From contig QHYA01000228.1 of the NCBI GenBank assembly GCA_003223995.1, forward strand, positions 1 through 23,287: a DNA stretch of 23,287 bases, read 5' to 3'. The stretch comes from Acidobacteriota bacterium (GTDB taxonomy: Bacteria; Acidobacteriota; Polarisedimenticolia; QHYA01). Positions 7,295 through 14,700 of the stretch are shown here, piece after piece. A model generated the notes under the pieces. It saw only the letters and a list, made by a program, of their open reading frames with translations, was not told the origin of the DNA and made no database searches. Numbering within the stretch: the first letter of the stretch is position 1; each line of letters starts with the position of its first letter. Both the position numbers and the translations under genes were made by a program.

Positions 7295-7858
7295 ATGATA
7301 TCGAAGCGAGCGCTCTCGTTGCTGTCCGTGCCAGCGGCCATCCTCTCGCTGACATGTCTCCCTCTCTGTTCCGGCGGTCCGCAGGAGGAGAAGGCGCCCC
7401 AGCCGGCTCCCGGCAGCCAGCCAGTGTCGATCGGAAAAGCCGAGACCACGCGTTGGACCGACACCACCGTCAAGGCCGCCGGGACTCCCGAGCAGAAGGC
7501 GGTGCTGGAGAGGGGGAAGGCGGCGACGGTCACGGGCGAGCTGGTCGATGTCTCCTGTTACCTGCAACTGGGAAAGCGAGGGGCGGCCCACGTGCCTTGC
7601 GGGTCGGATTGCATCCGCAACGGCCAGCCCGCGGGCATCGTCGATTCCGATGGGAACCTCACGATTCTGATGGTCGAAGAGCATGATCCGCGCCGTCATG
7701 GCGAGATCAAGGTGGCCGACCAGCTCGCCGCACTGCTCGCAAAGACGGTCACTGCCACCGGCATGCTGAGCGTCCAGAACGGTTACCGCGCGCTGTACGT
7801 CCAGGGTTCGGAGATCGCCTCGATGAAGCCGCCGGCGCCCGCGGCTGCCCCGAAGTAA
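7295..7858 (+). CDS. exported protein with conserved-looking Cys/His motif, function unknown
   Basis: The 187-residue protein starts at ATG 7295, 8 nt after GGGAGGG. Residues 1-27 form a signal peptide with two cysteines (C21, C25). C25 in LPLC could be a lipoprotein site, although the lipobox is poor. A Pro/Gln-rich linker follows. The core (about 75-172) begins VTGELVDVSCYL and has C88, H99, C102 and C106 in the pattern CYL-x8-H-x2-C-x3-C, then a short beta-rich domain ending YRALYVQGSEI. I recall similar uncharacterised exported proteins in environmental bacteria but cannot name a family. The Cys/His spacing suggests metal or haem-free copper binding, which is inference. A Pro/Ala tail ends the protein. 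Confidence 0.68.
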   Translation: MISKRALSLLSVPAAILSLTCLPLCSGGPQEEKAPQPAPGSQPVSIGKAETTRWTDTTVKAAGTPEQKAVLERGKAATVTGELVDVSCYLQLGKRGAAHVPCGSDCIRNGQPAGIVDSDGNLTILMVEEHDPRRHGEIKVADQLAALLAKTVTATGMLSVQNGYRALYVQGSEIASMKPPAPAAAPK

Positions 7859-7940
7859 TCCGCACGAAGCTCGGCGCTTGCCGGCCCCGTGCGCCTGAAC
7901 CGCGAAGATGCGGCTGGCACGAGCATCCGCAGGTTCGCGC

Positions 7941-7970
7941 TTGTCGCCGCCAGCGTCCCGGCGATAGAAT
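7941..7970 (+). promoter_or_regulatory. sigma-70-type promoter of the TonB-domain gene
   Basis: TTGTCG at 7941-7946 and TAGAAT at 7965-7970 are 18 nt apart (4 of 6 and 5 of 6 to consensus). The start codon at 8009 follows a GGGGGAG ribosome binding site, giving a leader of about 30 nt. Confidence 0.5.
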
Positions 7971-8008
7971 GAAATCAGGATAGGTCCGGATCAGAAAGGG
8001 GGAGCACC

Positions 8009-9667
8009 ATGGTATCCCTCGGAAGGCTTCGAAGCCTCGTCTTGATGGCGGCGGCAATCCTCGTCGTCTCTCCGCCGGCCTCCGGTCAGACAGCCAAGTC
8101 AGGTGAGGCCCAGCCGCAACTCGAGAGGAAGAACGAAACGGCCGGAGGGGCTTATGCACCGAAGCCGCGCGACCGCGGCCCAGGTCTGTCGGGCCGCGCG
8201 ACGTGGGGACAAGGAGGGGCGGTGCGAATCGTTCTCCTGCAGTGGCCTCCTGTCGGGGAGAAGTCGGACCTGAGGATGCGGGTGCGCTTCGTCAACGAGG
8301 GGCAGGAGGACTTCACGCTGGAACCCGCGGACAGCTGGGCTGTCCGGACGGAGAAGGGAACGAGGATCGGCGCCAGCCGGCGGCCCCTTCGCGCCGAGGC
8401 TTCCTCGGCAGCGGAGTCGATCACCATCGCGCCGCACACCGCTATCGAAATCGAGCTGCGACTGGCAGATCCTCCCCGCCAGACGATCGTCTCCCTCGAA
8501 TACCGGAGTCCGCGCCTCGCCCAGATCGTGGAGGCCCGTGCGCCGTACCTAGAGCCGACCCCGCGGCTCCTGGTGCCCCCTGTCTATCCTCAGAGCGCGC
8601 TGGAGGCCGGGGCGCGAGAGCGCGTGCGTCTGTCGATCGTCGTGGGGATCGATGGAAAGGCGGAGCAGATCTTCGTTCTCTCACCGCCCGCGGAAGATGA
8701 TGCCTACGGATTCCGGGATGCCGCGGTGCAGGCTGTCCATTCGTGGGTCTTCGAGCCGGCTCTGGAGAACAAGGAGCCGCAAAGAGGCCTGTACGAGGAC
8801 ACCCTCGTCTTCGCGAACAGCCGGATCACCCGAGCGGTCTTCCCCCTCCCTGTCGTTGAGATCGCGCTGAGGTTGTCGCGGCTTCTCCAGGAGTCCTTCC
8901 CCGCCAGCGTCGTTCCTCTTCCTCATGAGAACGGCTTCGTCGTGAACGAAGGCGTCCGCTCCCCCGATGACCGGGCGCGGGCGCGCGCTTTTCTCTTGAG
9001 GATCGGGGAGGAATCCCCTGGGAAATCCACGTGGATCTCGATCGGTTCGATGGCCCTCCAGGCTCGCACGACCAGTGCTGGCTGTAGTTGCGCCGATTGG
9101 GCGGCCGACCCCGGTTCGCCCGACGACCTTCTGCAGCGCATTTCTTCCAGTTTCGGAGTCGATCCTGCGCAGGTCGTGACCCTGGCGCCTCAGGGCGAGA
9201 CCCTGCTCCCGAGCGGGTCTCCTGAACCAGAGGCGTCGGGCCGCTGGAGGCGGGACACTCTGCGAAGGATGCTGCGGGCCGCCCTCCAGCCTTCAGGCGC
9301 CGCCGAGAAAGAGGACCTGAGACCCTCGGAGGAGGACCTGGTCCGTGCCTCCCAGCCGCTGCTCGTGTACGGTGACGTTCGCCCTCCGGAGAAGATCACC
9401 GATGTGAGCCCGAACTATCCGGAGGAGGCCCGGTCGAACCGAGTCGAGGGGAAGGTCATCCTCGAAGCGGTCATCGACGCTCGGGGCGAGGTCTCTGAGC
9501 TGAAGGTGCTGCGTTCGATCCCCGAGCTGGAGCAATCCGCCATCGACGCGGTCTGCTGTTGGAAGTATCGCCCGGCGACGAAGGGGGGAAGGCCTGTCCC
9601 CGTTTACTTCACGATCGTCGTCGAATACAACCTGAAGAAGACCGAATCCCCCACCAAGAAAGGCTAG
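8009..9667 (+). CDS. periplasmic protein with two TonB C-terminal domains
   Basis: This 552-residue protein has a signal peptide (1-26, ending PPASGQ). Two TonB-C-like domains are visible. The first, about residues 184-275, has LLVPPVYPQSALEAG, a VVGIDGKAEQIFVLSP strand pair and AVHSWVFEPAL. The second, about 455-545, has VSPNYPEEARSNRVEGKVIL, VIDARGEVSELKVLRS and CCWKYRPATKGGRPV. The middle (about 280-440) includes a region with a double-cysteine CSC and a DDLLQRISSSFGVDP segment resembling a secretin/TonB short domain. Classic TonB has an uncleaved anchor and a proline-rich spanner; neither is present, so energy transduction is unlikely. Such proteins are common in Acidobacteriota-like genomes. 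The role is unknown, perhaps periplasmic binding. No TonB receptor or ExbBD gene is near. Confidence 0.78.
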   Translation: MVSLGRLRSLVLMAAAILVVSPPASGQTAKSGEAQPQLERKNETAGGAYAPKPRDRGPGLSGRATWGQGGAVRIVLLQWPPVGEKSDLRMRVRFVNEGQEDFTLEPADSWAVRTEKGTRIGASRRPLRAEASSAAESITIAPHTAIEIELRLADPPRQTIVSLEYRSPRLAQIVEARAPYLEPTPRLLVPPVYPQSALEAGARERVRLSIVVGIDGKAEQIFVLSPPAEDDAYGFRDAAVQAVHSWVFEPALENKEPQRGLYEDTLVFANSRITRAVFPLPVVEIALRLSRLLQESFPASVVPLPHENGFVVNEGVRSPDDRARARAFLLRIGEESPGKSTWISIGSMALQARTTSAGCSCADWAADPGSPDDLLQRISSSFGVDPAQVVTLAPQGETLLPSGSPEPEASGRWRRDTLRRMLRAALQPSGAAEKEDLRPSEEDLVRASQPLLVYGDVRPPEKITDVSPNYPEEARSNRVEGKVILEAVIDARGEVSELKVLRSIPELEQSAIDAVCCWKYRPATKGGRPVPVYFTIVVEYNLKKTESPTKKG

Positions 9668-9708
9668 CAGGCCAGCCCAGGGCTGCGCCGACCGGCGACT
9701 CGAAACGC

Positions 9709-10935
9709 TCACCCGCCCAGGGCGTCCAGGGTCCGCACAGCCGCTGGCTCGATGCGTGCGAGACCTTGTCGCGCGATGCCGGCCGCATCCCGTACGAGCT
9801 CTGCGACCGGCCGTCCGGCAATCCGGCCCGCCAGGCCGTTCTTCGAAGCCTCCTTCATCGCTTCGAGCCACTCGATGTAGCGCGGGCGGCTCCCGCGGCC
9901 CCATCCCAGCAGGTCGATCGCCTCGGAGCGGGTGCCCTCCTCGGAGAGCAGACCCGTCCAGAAAGCCGGCACAGCCATGAGCCGGTCGTCCGGTGGGAGA
10001 TCAGCGCTGCGCAGCTCGACGTAGGTCTTTGCCCGGGTTTCGGGGAACACCTCGGTCAGGTGCAGCTCCCAGTCGGATAGCGTGACGGGTGAGCCTCTCA
10101 GGCCCTTCTCGAGCAACTGCCGGAAGGGGACCCCTCCGGCCGGCTCCAGGACACCGTTGCGCGAGGTGAACATCGCGGGGACATCGAGCACCCAGCCGAC
10201 CCATTCCTCGAAACCAAACTCTTCCTGGAAGACGAAAGGGGGTGCCCCACAACGGTCGTCGTCGGTGTGCCGCCAGATTTCGGACCGAAACGAGGCGTAG
10301 CCCGTATCGCGCCCCTCCATCCGTCGCGAGTTCGCGAAAGCCGCCACGGCGATAGGAGCGAGGTAGAAGCCGGCGCGGAACTTCTCGCGCCAGTCCGCCT
10401 CATCGGAATAGTCGAGCGAGACCTGGATGGATGCGGTCTGGGTCATCATCCGATGGGCGAGGCTTCCGCGCGACCTGAAATACTCCCGCATGATGCGGTA
10501 GCGCCGTTTCGGCATCCAGGGCATGGACGAGAGGGGGGCGTCCGGCTGCAGAGCAACCTCAAGCCAGCGCAACCCGAGGGTCTGGGCCGCTTGCTCCAGA
10601 ATCCGGATGTGCTCGCCGAGCAGCCGTTCGAGCGTGAAGAGGTCCTGTGCCGGGGGGCTGGACCATTCCACCTGTCCGCCGGGCTCAAGAGTGATCGTCC
10701 CCCACTCGCCGGCGAGAGCAATCAGGTTCGAGTCCTCGAAGAGAGGCTCCGACGGGCGTGCTGCCGCCAGGAACACGAGCACCGATCGCACCGAGGCGGG
10801 CGCTCCGTCGTAGGGAAGGGGACGGCCAGAGCGCGCGTCGACCGCCATCTTCTCCATCTCCAGCCCGATCGTCCACCGTTCCCGAGGCTTGAAGGCCTTC
10901 CGGTGCAGCTCGACGAGATCGGCCGCGGTCAGCAC
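9709..10935 (-). CDS. gshA: glutamate-cysteine ligase (plant/EgtA-like GCS2 type)
   Basis: The 408-residue enzyme would join L-glutamate and L-cysteine with ATP to form gamma-glutamylcysteine, the first step of glutathione synthesis (or of ergothioneine synthesis for EgtA). Visible signatures are WTIGLEMEK near the N-terminus, ITLEPGGQVEWSSPP, YRIMREYFRSRGSLAHRMMT followed by QTASIQVSLDYSDE, and AKTYVELRSADLPP. GTG at 10935 is chosen because it lies 2 nt after the permease stop and follows AGGAAA; the frame extends upstream into the permease gene, which must be overlap. It is the last gene of a four-gene overlapped operon with GST and an ABC exporter. No glutathione synthetase or egtB is in the window, so the final product is not settled. 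It is convergent with the TonB-domain gene. Confidence 0.82.
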   Translation of the reverse strand: MLTAADLVELHRKAFKPRERWTIGLEMEKMAVDARSGRPLPYDGAPASVRSVLVFLAAARPSEPLFEDSNLIALAGEWGTITLEPGGQVEWSSPPAQDLFTLERLLGEHIRILEQAAQTLGLRWLEVALQPDAPLSSMPWMPKRRYRIMREYFRSRGSLAHRMMTQTASIQVSLDYSDEADWREKFRAGFYLAPIAVAAFANSRRMEGRDTGYASFRSEIWRHTDDDRCGAPPFVFQEEFGFEEWVGWVLDVPAMFTSRNGVLEPAGGVPFRQLLEKGLRGSPVTLSDWELHLTEVFPETRAKTYVELRSADLPPDDRLMAVPAFWTGLLSEEGTRSEAIDLLGWGRGSRPRYIEWLEAMKEASKNGLAGRIAGRPVAELVRDAAGIARQGLARIEPAAVRTLDALGG

Positions 10936-10937
10936 GT

Positions 10938-11717
10938 CTATTTCCTGAGCTTGTATCCGGAGCGCAGCAGCAGGACGCAGAAGGCGAAAACGAACAGGCA
11001 GGAGAGGGAGGCGATGGCCAGCGAGGCTCTCGGCGGGATGTCCGAAGCGCCCAGGAAGCCGAACCGCACGCCGTCGATCATGTAGAAGAGAGGGTTGCCG
11101 AGCGCGAGGGAGCCCCAGGGAGGCGGCAGGGCCCTGATCGAGAAGAACACACCGCCCAGGTACGTCAGGGGGACGATGATGTAGGTCGAGAAGGCAGAGA
11201 TGCCGTCGAACCGCTCCGCCCATACCGCCGCGATGATGCCGAACAGAGCGAAGGTGGAAGCGGCGAGGAAGGCCATGAGCAGGGCGAAGACGGGATGCGC
11301 GACCCTCCCTCCGGCGACAGGCAGCGAGACGAGATAGATCGCCCCGCCGACGAGAAAGCCCCGCGCCACCCCCGCGAGCATGTAGCCCAGCGCGATCTCC
11401 AGGTAGGAGAGCGGCGCCACGAGCACGTCGACGATGTTTCCTTCGAACTTCGCGATCATGATCGAGGAAGCGGTGTTCTGGAAGGCATGGTTGAGCAACC
11501 CCATCGTGATCAGACCCGGCACGATGAAGACGCCGTAAGGGACGGAGTTGACCCGCGGGAGCCGATCGCCGAGGGACAGACCGAAGATCACGAGATACAG
11601 GCCGGCCGAGATGACCGGGGTCACCACCGTCTGCGTCGGCACCGAGAGGAAGCGAAGCATCTCCCTCCATAGCAGGGTGCGAAAGGGAACGGAGAGGTAA
11701 CCGGTCGAGGTGTTCAT
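10938..11717 (-). CDS. ABC-2 type transporter permease
   Basis: The 259-residue integral membrane protein has about six hydrophobic segments and the ABC-2 signature GNPLFYMIDGVRFGFLG, with LTYLGGVFFSIRALPPPW before it. It resembles the YadH/NodJ type of drug or polysaccharide exporter permease and pairs with the ATPase encoded immediately upstream. Its ATG overlaps the ATPase stop by four bases (ATGA, 11714-11717) and the ligase gene begins 2 nt after its stop, so the three are translationally coupled. The N-terminus MNTSTGYLSVPFRTLLWREM is the usual cytoplasmic amphipathic start of the family. The substrate is unknown; the flanking GST and glutamate-cysteine ligase suggest a thiol compound or conjugate, which is inference. 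Confidence 0.85.
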   Translation of the reverse strand: MNTSTGYLSVPFRTLLWREMLRFLSVPTQTVVTPVISAGLYLVIFGLSLGDRLPRVNSVPYGVFIVPGLITMGLLNHAFQNTASSIMIAKFEGNIVDVLVAPLSYLEIALGYMLAGVARGFLVGGAIYLVSLPVAGGRVAHPVFALLMAFLAASTFALFGIIAAVWAERFDGISAFSTYIIVPLTYLGGVFFSIRALPPPWGSLALGNPLFYMIDGVRFGFLGASDIPPRASLAIASLSCLFVFAFCVLLLRSGYKLRK

Positions 11718-12682
11718 CGCCCGATCGCGGGTTCCCCCTCCTCGCGCACGGAGCGCGAGGTGAGGGAGACGAAGACATCCTCCAGATCGGGCATGTGCAC
11801 CTCCAGGTCGGCCACACCGAGCCCGGACTCAGTCACCGCGTGAAGCAGGGCGCGAAGGTTCCCATCCTCGCGGCTGAGCGGGAAAGTGAGCTTCCGCCCT
11901 CCCTCCCCGAGAACGCCCTTGAAGGGCTGGAGGCGTGGGGGCAGGTCGGAGAGGGGATCGCTCAGGTACAGGCTGATCCGCTTCTCGTCCAGCGTCCTGA
12001 CGAGCTTCTCCGTACGGTCGAGGGCGACGAAGGCTCCATGGTTCAAGATGCCGATGCGCTGGCAGTGCTGCTCGGCCTCCTCGATGTAGTGCGTGGTCAG
12101 AAGGACCGTGGTCCCCTGGTCATGGATCTCCCGGACGAACTCCCACAAGGACCGGCGGAGCGAGACATCCACGCCCGCCGTGGGCTCGTCGAGGATCAGC
12201 ACGCGCGGGCGGTGGACAAGCGCCTTGGCGACGAGGAGACGTCGCTTCATCCCTCCAGACAGCTCCAAAACCTTCTTCTTCCGGTGGGCGGCGAGGTCGA
12301 GCACCTCCATGAGGTGCTCCAGCCAGTCCTCGTTGCCCGTGACCCCGAAGTATCCGGACTGGATCTTCAGGGTTCGCTCCACCGTGAAGAAATGATCGAA
12401 GACCAGCTCCTGAGGGACCACGCCGACGAGCCGGCGCGTGGTCCGGTACTCCGCCGTGACATCGTGTCCGAAGACGGAAACCTTCCCCTCGGACCGCCGG
12501 GTCAGGCCAACGATGATGTTGATGGCTGTGGACTTTCCGGCGCCGTTGGGGCCGAGCAGTCCGAAGAACTCCCCCTCCTGCACCTCGAACGAGATCCCGC
12601 GCAGCGCTGACAGCGCGCCGTAGCGCTTGACGAGCCCCTCGATCTGGATAGCGGGCGGACCAGTCTTCGCGGACGCAACCAT
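11714..12682 (-). CDS. ABC transporter ATP-binding protein
   Basis: The 322-residue ATPase has Walker A GPNGAGKST at 44-52, signature LSGGMKRR at 141-148, Walker B VLILDEPT at 161-168 and the switch histidine at 198 (TTHYIEE). The nucleotide-binding domain ends near 225. A C-terminal extension of about 90 residues (ISLYLSDPLSDLP...EVHMPDLEDVFVSLTSR) is of the DUF4162 type that many ABC-2 exporter ATPases carry. It is the partner of the permease that overlaps its stop. Its own ATG overlaps the GST stop by one base (TGATG, 12680-12684), so it belongs to the same transcript. Overall it resembles E. coli YadG. Export is expected, since no solute-binding protein is encoded nearby. Confidence 0.9.
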   Translation of the reverse strand: MVASAKTGPPAIQIEGLVKRYGALSALRGISFEVQEGEFFGLLGPNGAGKSTAINIIVGLTRRSEGKVSVFGHDVTAEYRTTRRLVGVVPQELVFDHFFTVERTLKIQSGYFGVTGNEDWLEHLMEVLDLAAHRKKKVLELSGGMKRRLLVAKALVHRPRVLILDEPTAGVDVSLRRSLWEFVREIHDQGTTVLLTTHYIEEAEQHCQRIGILNHGAFVALDRTEKLVRTLDEKRISLYLSDPLSDLPPRLQPFKGVLGEGGRKLTFPLSREDGNLRALLHAVTESGLGVADLEVHMPDLEDVFVSLTSRSVREEGEPAIGR

Positions 12683-13338
12683 CAGCTCTCTTTGATCGAC
12701 AAGGGTTGCTTCGGGGCGGAGGCGAGGTAGGAAGGTCGTTCGGCAATCCGGCGCGTCCAGGCGAGGATGTTCGGGTATCTCTGATCCGGCAGGATGCCAA
12801 GGAGCCGGAGCATGCCGGTCAGGGGCGGGGCGAGGGCCGCGTCGGCGAGAGAGAAGGTCCCGCCGAACCAGGTCCGCCCCGAAAGCTCGGAGTCGAGACG
12901 GGCCAGGTGTTCGTGGACCTTCGCACGCGACTCCTCCAGCGTCCTGTGATCGACCGTCTCGGGTTTCCTCCGGATCAAGTAGGGCGGGGAGAATTCGAAC
13001 TGGGACATCGCCAGTCCCCGGACCGCCGAGTAGACGTACTGGTCGGAAGTGTCCTCGAGCATCCGGACGCGGGCCCGCTCGTAGGGGTCGCGGGGAAGCA
13101 TCGGAGGATGGGGATGGATTTCCTCCAGGTACTCATTGATGACGGTCGATTCGTAGAGCGTGCGGCCGTCCTCCAGCTCGAGCGCCGGGGTCAGACGGAA
13201 CGGGTTCAGCCGGGCAAAACCCGGATCCTCCATCTTGTTCCGCGGTTCGATGGACTCGTAGGGGATGTTCTTCTCGGCGAGAACCAGTCGTGTCTTCCAG
13301 CCGAAGGGGGAGCGCTCGAAGTTGTAGAGTTTGAGCAT
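12682..13338 (-). CDS. glutathione S-transferase family protein
   Basis: The 218-residue protein has the thioredoxin-fold N-terminal domain (MLKLYNFERSPFGWKTRLVL, with S10 in the SPFGW position that activates the glutathione thiol; LTPALELEDG carries the cis-proline; LYESTVINEYLEE binds the gamma-glutamyl group) and an all-helical C-terminal domain with FSLADAALAP. ATG at 13338 follows GGAGG by 5 nt, and an upstream TTG at 13350 lacks a ribosome binding site. It heads the operon GST, ABC ATPase, ABC permease, glutamate-cysteine ligase. Conjugation or reduction with glutathione or gamma-glutamylcysteine is the expected activity, but the class and substrate cannot be told. Its place ahead of an exporter supports a detoxification role. 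Confidence 0.85.
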   Translation of the reverse strand: MLKLYNFERSPFGWKTRLVLAEKNIPYESIEPRNKMEDPGFARLNPFRLTPALELEDGRTLYESTVINEYLEEIHPHPPMLPRDPYERARVRMLEDTSDQYVYSAVRGLAMSQFEFSPPYLIRRKPETVDHRTLEESRAKVHEHLARLDSELSGRTWFGGTFSLADAALAPPLTGMLRLLGILPDQRYPNILAWTRRIAERPSYLASAPKQPLSIKES

Positions 13339-13404
13339 CCTTGCCTCCAAAGCGCCGGAGAGGACGCCTCAACGGCGCACAGTGCTTCTGATGTTCAAAA
13401 TTGA

Positions 13405-13410
13405 AGTATA
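13405..13410 (-). promoter_or_regulatory. possible -10 element of the GST operon
   Basis: TATACT on the minus strand lies 66 nt before the GST start in an AT-rich patch (13393-13410). No good -35 is at the right distance. It is the only promoter-like element in the 109-nt gap before the operon. Confidence 0.35.
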
Positions 13411-13447
13411 CCTCTGCCGCGTTGGAAGAGCGCAGGGGCGGCGGGGC

Positions 13448-14566
13448 TCAGCCCGCCTTGCGGAAGAGGGAGCGGATCTCGGCGCCGGGAACGGGCGGGG
13501 CAGCCGCCACGGCCATGTTCTCGCGCACATGATCCCGGCTCTTCATGCCGACGAGGGCTGTTCCCAAACCCGGGCTCGAGCGAACGAATTGGATCGCCCG
13601 CTGAGCGTCGGTGGACAGCCCGTCGAGTCGCTGCGAGATCTCGGGGGGGAGACCGCTGGCGAGCTTTCCCTGGAGGATCGAAGCGCTCGACATGGTGTAC
13701 ACACCGAGCCGGCCCGCCACCATCAGCAGCGGCGCGGGCTGTCCGTCGATGCTCTGCGTCGGACGGACGAGCGCCTCGGTCATGGCCAGGTTGTACGGGA
13801 GCTGGACGACCCGGAACCGGTGCTTCTCTCCTGCCACCTCCCGGGCGATCCCGAGGATATCGGCGAGGGAAAGGTGATCCGGCTCCGAGGCATCGTTGCG
13901 GTAACCGTCCCAGGTGGCGGTTCCGTAGAACTGGAGGCGCCCCCCAGCGGCCTCCGCTTCCAGGCACTCGAAAACGGCTCGCAGCCGGCGAAGGAACTCC
14001 GCCCGGTCGACCTCCGAAAGCTGCGTCTCGGGGTTGTGGACGTAATAGATATCGACGCATTCCAGGTTGAGGTTCTCGAGGCTTTTCGCGAGCTGGTTGC
14101 GTATGTACGAGGGGGTCATGACGTGACAGCCTGCCACGACATCCTCGGCTGCGGCGATGCCGGTGTCCACGAACGTACGGCGGAAGTAGTCATCGGGGTC
14201 GCTCGGGAGGGACCCGTCGAACGGGATGAATCCTCCCTTGGTGGCGACGATCACCTCGTCGCGCCGCAGCGAGCCCGACTCGATCAGATCGGTCAGGGCC
14301 GTGCCGATGCACCGCTCGCTGCGCTGACATCGGTAGTTGATAGCGCTGTCGAGGACGTTGCAGCCGGACCGCACCGCCTCCGTGATCGCTTCGATGTAGC
14401 AACGGTCGGTCAGACTGTCGTCGGGCCCGAGGTAGGTTCCCAGACCGATCGAAGAGGCCGCGAGGCCTTGAAGGTCGCGATAGTGCCCGGCCTTGAGCAG
14501 GGCCGTGAACCGCGAGACATACCTGCGCGTCCCTTCGGCGGTCGCCCGGCCGGCCGGTCGCACCAT
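13448..14566 (-). CDS. aldo/keto reductase
   Basis: The 372-residue NAD(P)H-dependent oxidoreductase of the AKR superfamily has the full catalytic tetrad: D73 and Y78 (VLDSAINYR), K110 (IVATKGG) and H177 (YYVHNPE). The C-terminal cofactor-binding part includes SSPGLGTALVGMKSRDHVREN. It is longer than most AKRs (about 320 residues) because of an N-terminal extension of about 35 residues and an insertion after K110 (PSDPDDYFRRTFVD). ATG at 14566 follows GAGGGA by 6 nt. It is divergent from sthA with 134 nt between the start codons. The substrate is not apparent. It may use the NADPH pool that SthA balances, but that is inference from neighbourhood only. Confidence 0.83.
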   Translation of the reverse strand: MVRPAGRATAEGTRRYVSRFTALLKAGHYRDLQGLAASSIGLGTYLGPDDSLTDRCYIEAITEAVRSGCNVLDSAINYRCQRSERCIGTALTDLIESGSLRRDEVIVATKGGFIPFDGSLPSDPDDYFRRTFVDTGIAAAEDVVAGCHVMTPSYIRNQLAKSLENLNLECVDIYYVHNPETQLSEVDRAEFLRRLRAVFECLEAEAAGGRLQFYGTATWDGYRNDASEPDHLSLADILGIAREVAGEKHRFRVVQLPYNLAMTEALVRPTQSIDGQPAPLLMVAGRLGVYTMSSASILQGKLASGLPPEISQRLDGLSTDAQRAIQFVRSSPGLGTALVGMKSRDHVRENMAVAAAPPVPGAEIRSLFRKAG

Positions 14567-14685
14567 GACTGGTCCCTCAGATGCGGCGGGCGCTTTCCGT
14601 GCCCCGCCGGATCGCGGAGCTGGAGCCCGCCGCCGGCCGCAGGCGCCGGGTATGTCCGCTCAGGTTCCTCGACATCACCCCCAAT

Positions 14686-14691
14686 TATAAT
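14686..14691 (+). promoter_or_regulatory. -10 element of sthA, leaderless arrangement
   Basis: A perfect TATAAT ends 9 nt before the sthA ATG at 14701, with only weak GGAA between them. No clear -35. The surrounding ATTATAAT is self-complementary, so a TATAAT also reads on the minus strand (14684-14689) toward the aldo/keto reductase. Confidence 0.55.
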
Positions 14692-14700
14692 GGAACGGCG

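Noticed and set aside
6923..7699. Minus-strand open frame over the intergenic region and the Cys/His protein gene
   Set aside because: It is opposite a gene with a signal peptide and ribosome binding site, and shows no domain or plausible start.
14581..14700. N-terminal extension of sthA from an upstream ATG
   Set aside because: The 40 residues are Arg/Pro-rich, the family begins at MADSFDLIVIG, and the TATAAT lies inside the would-be extension.
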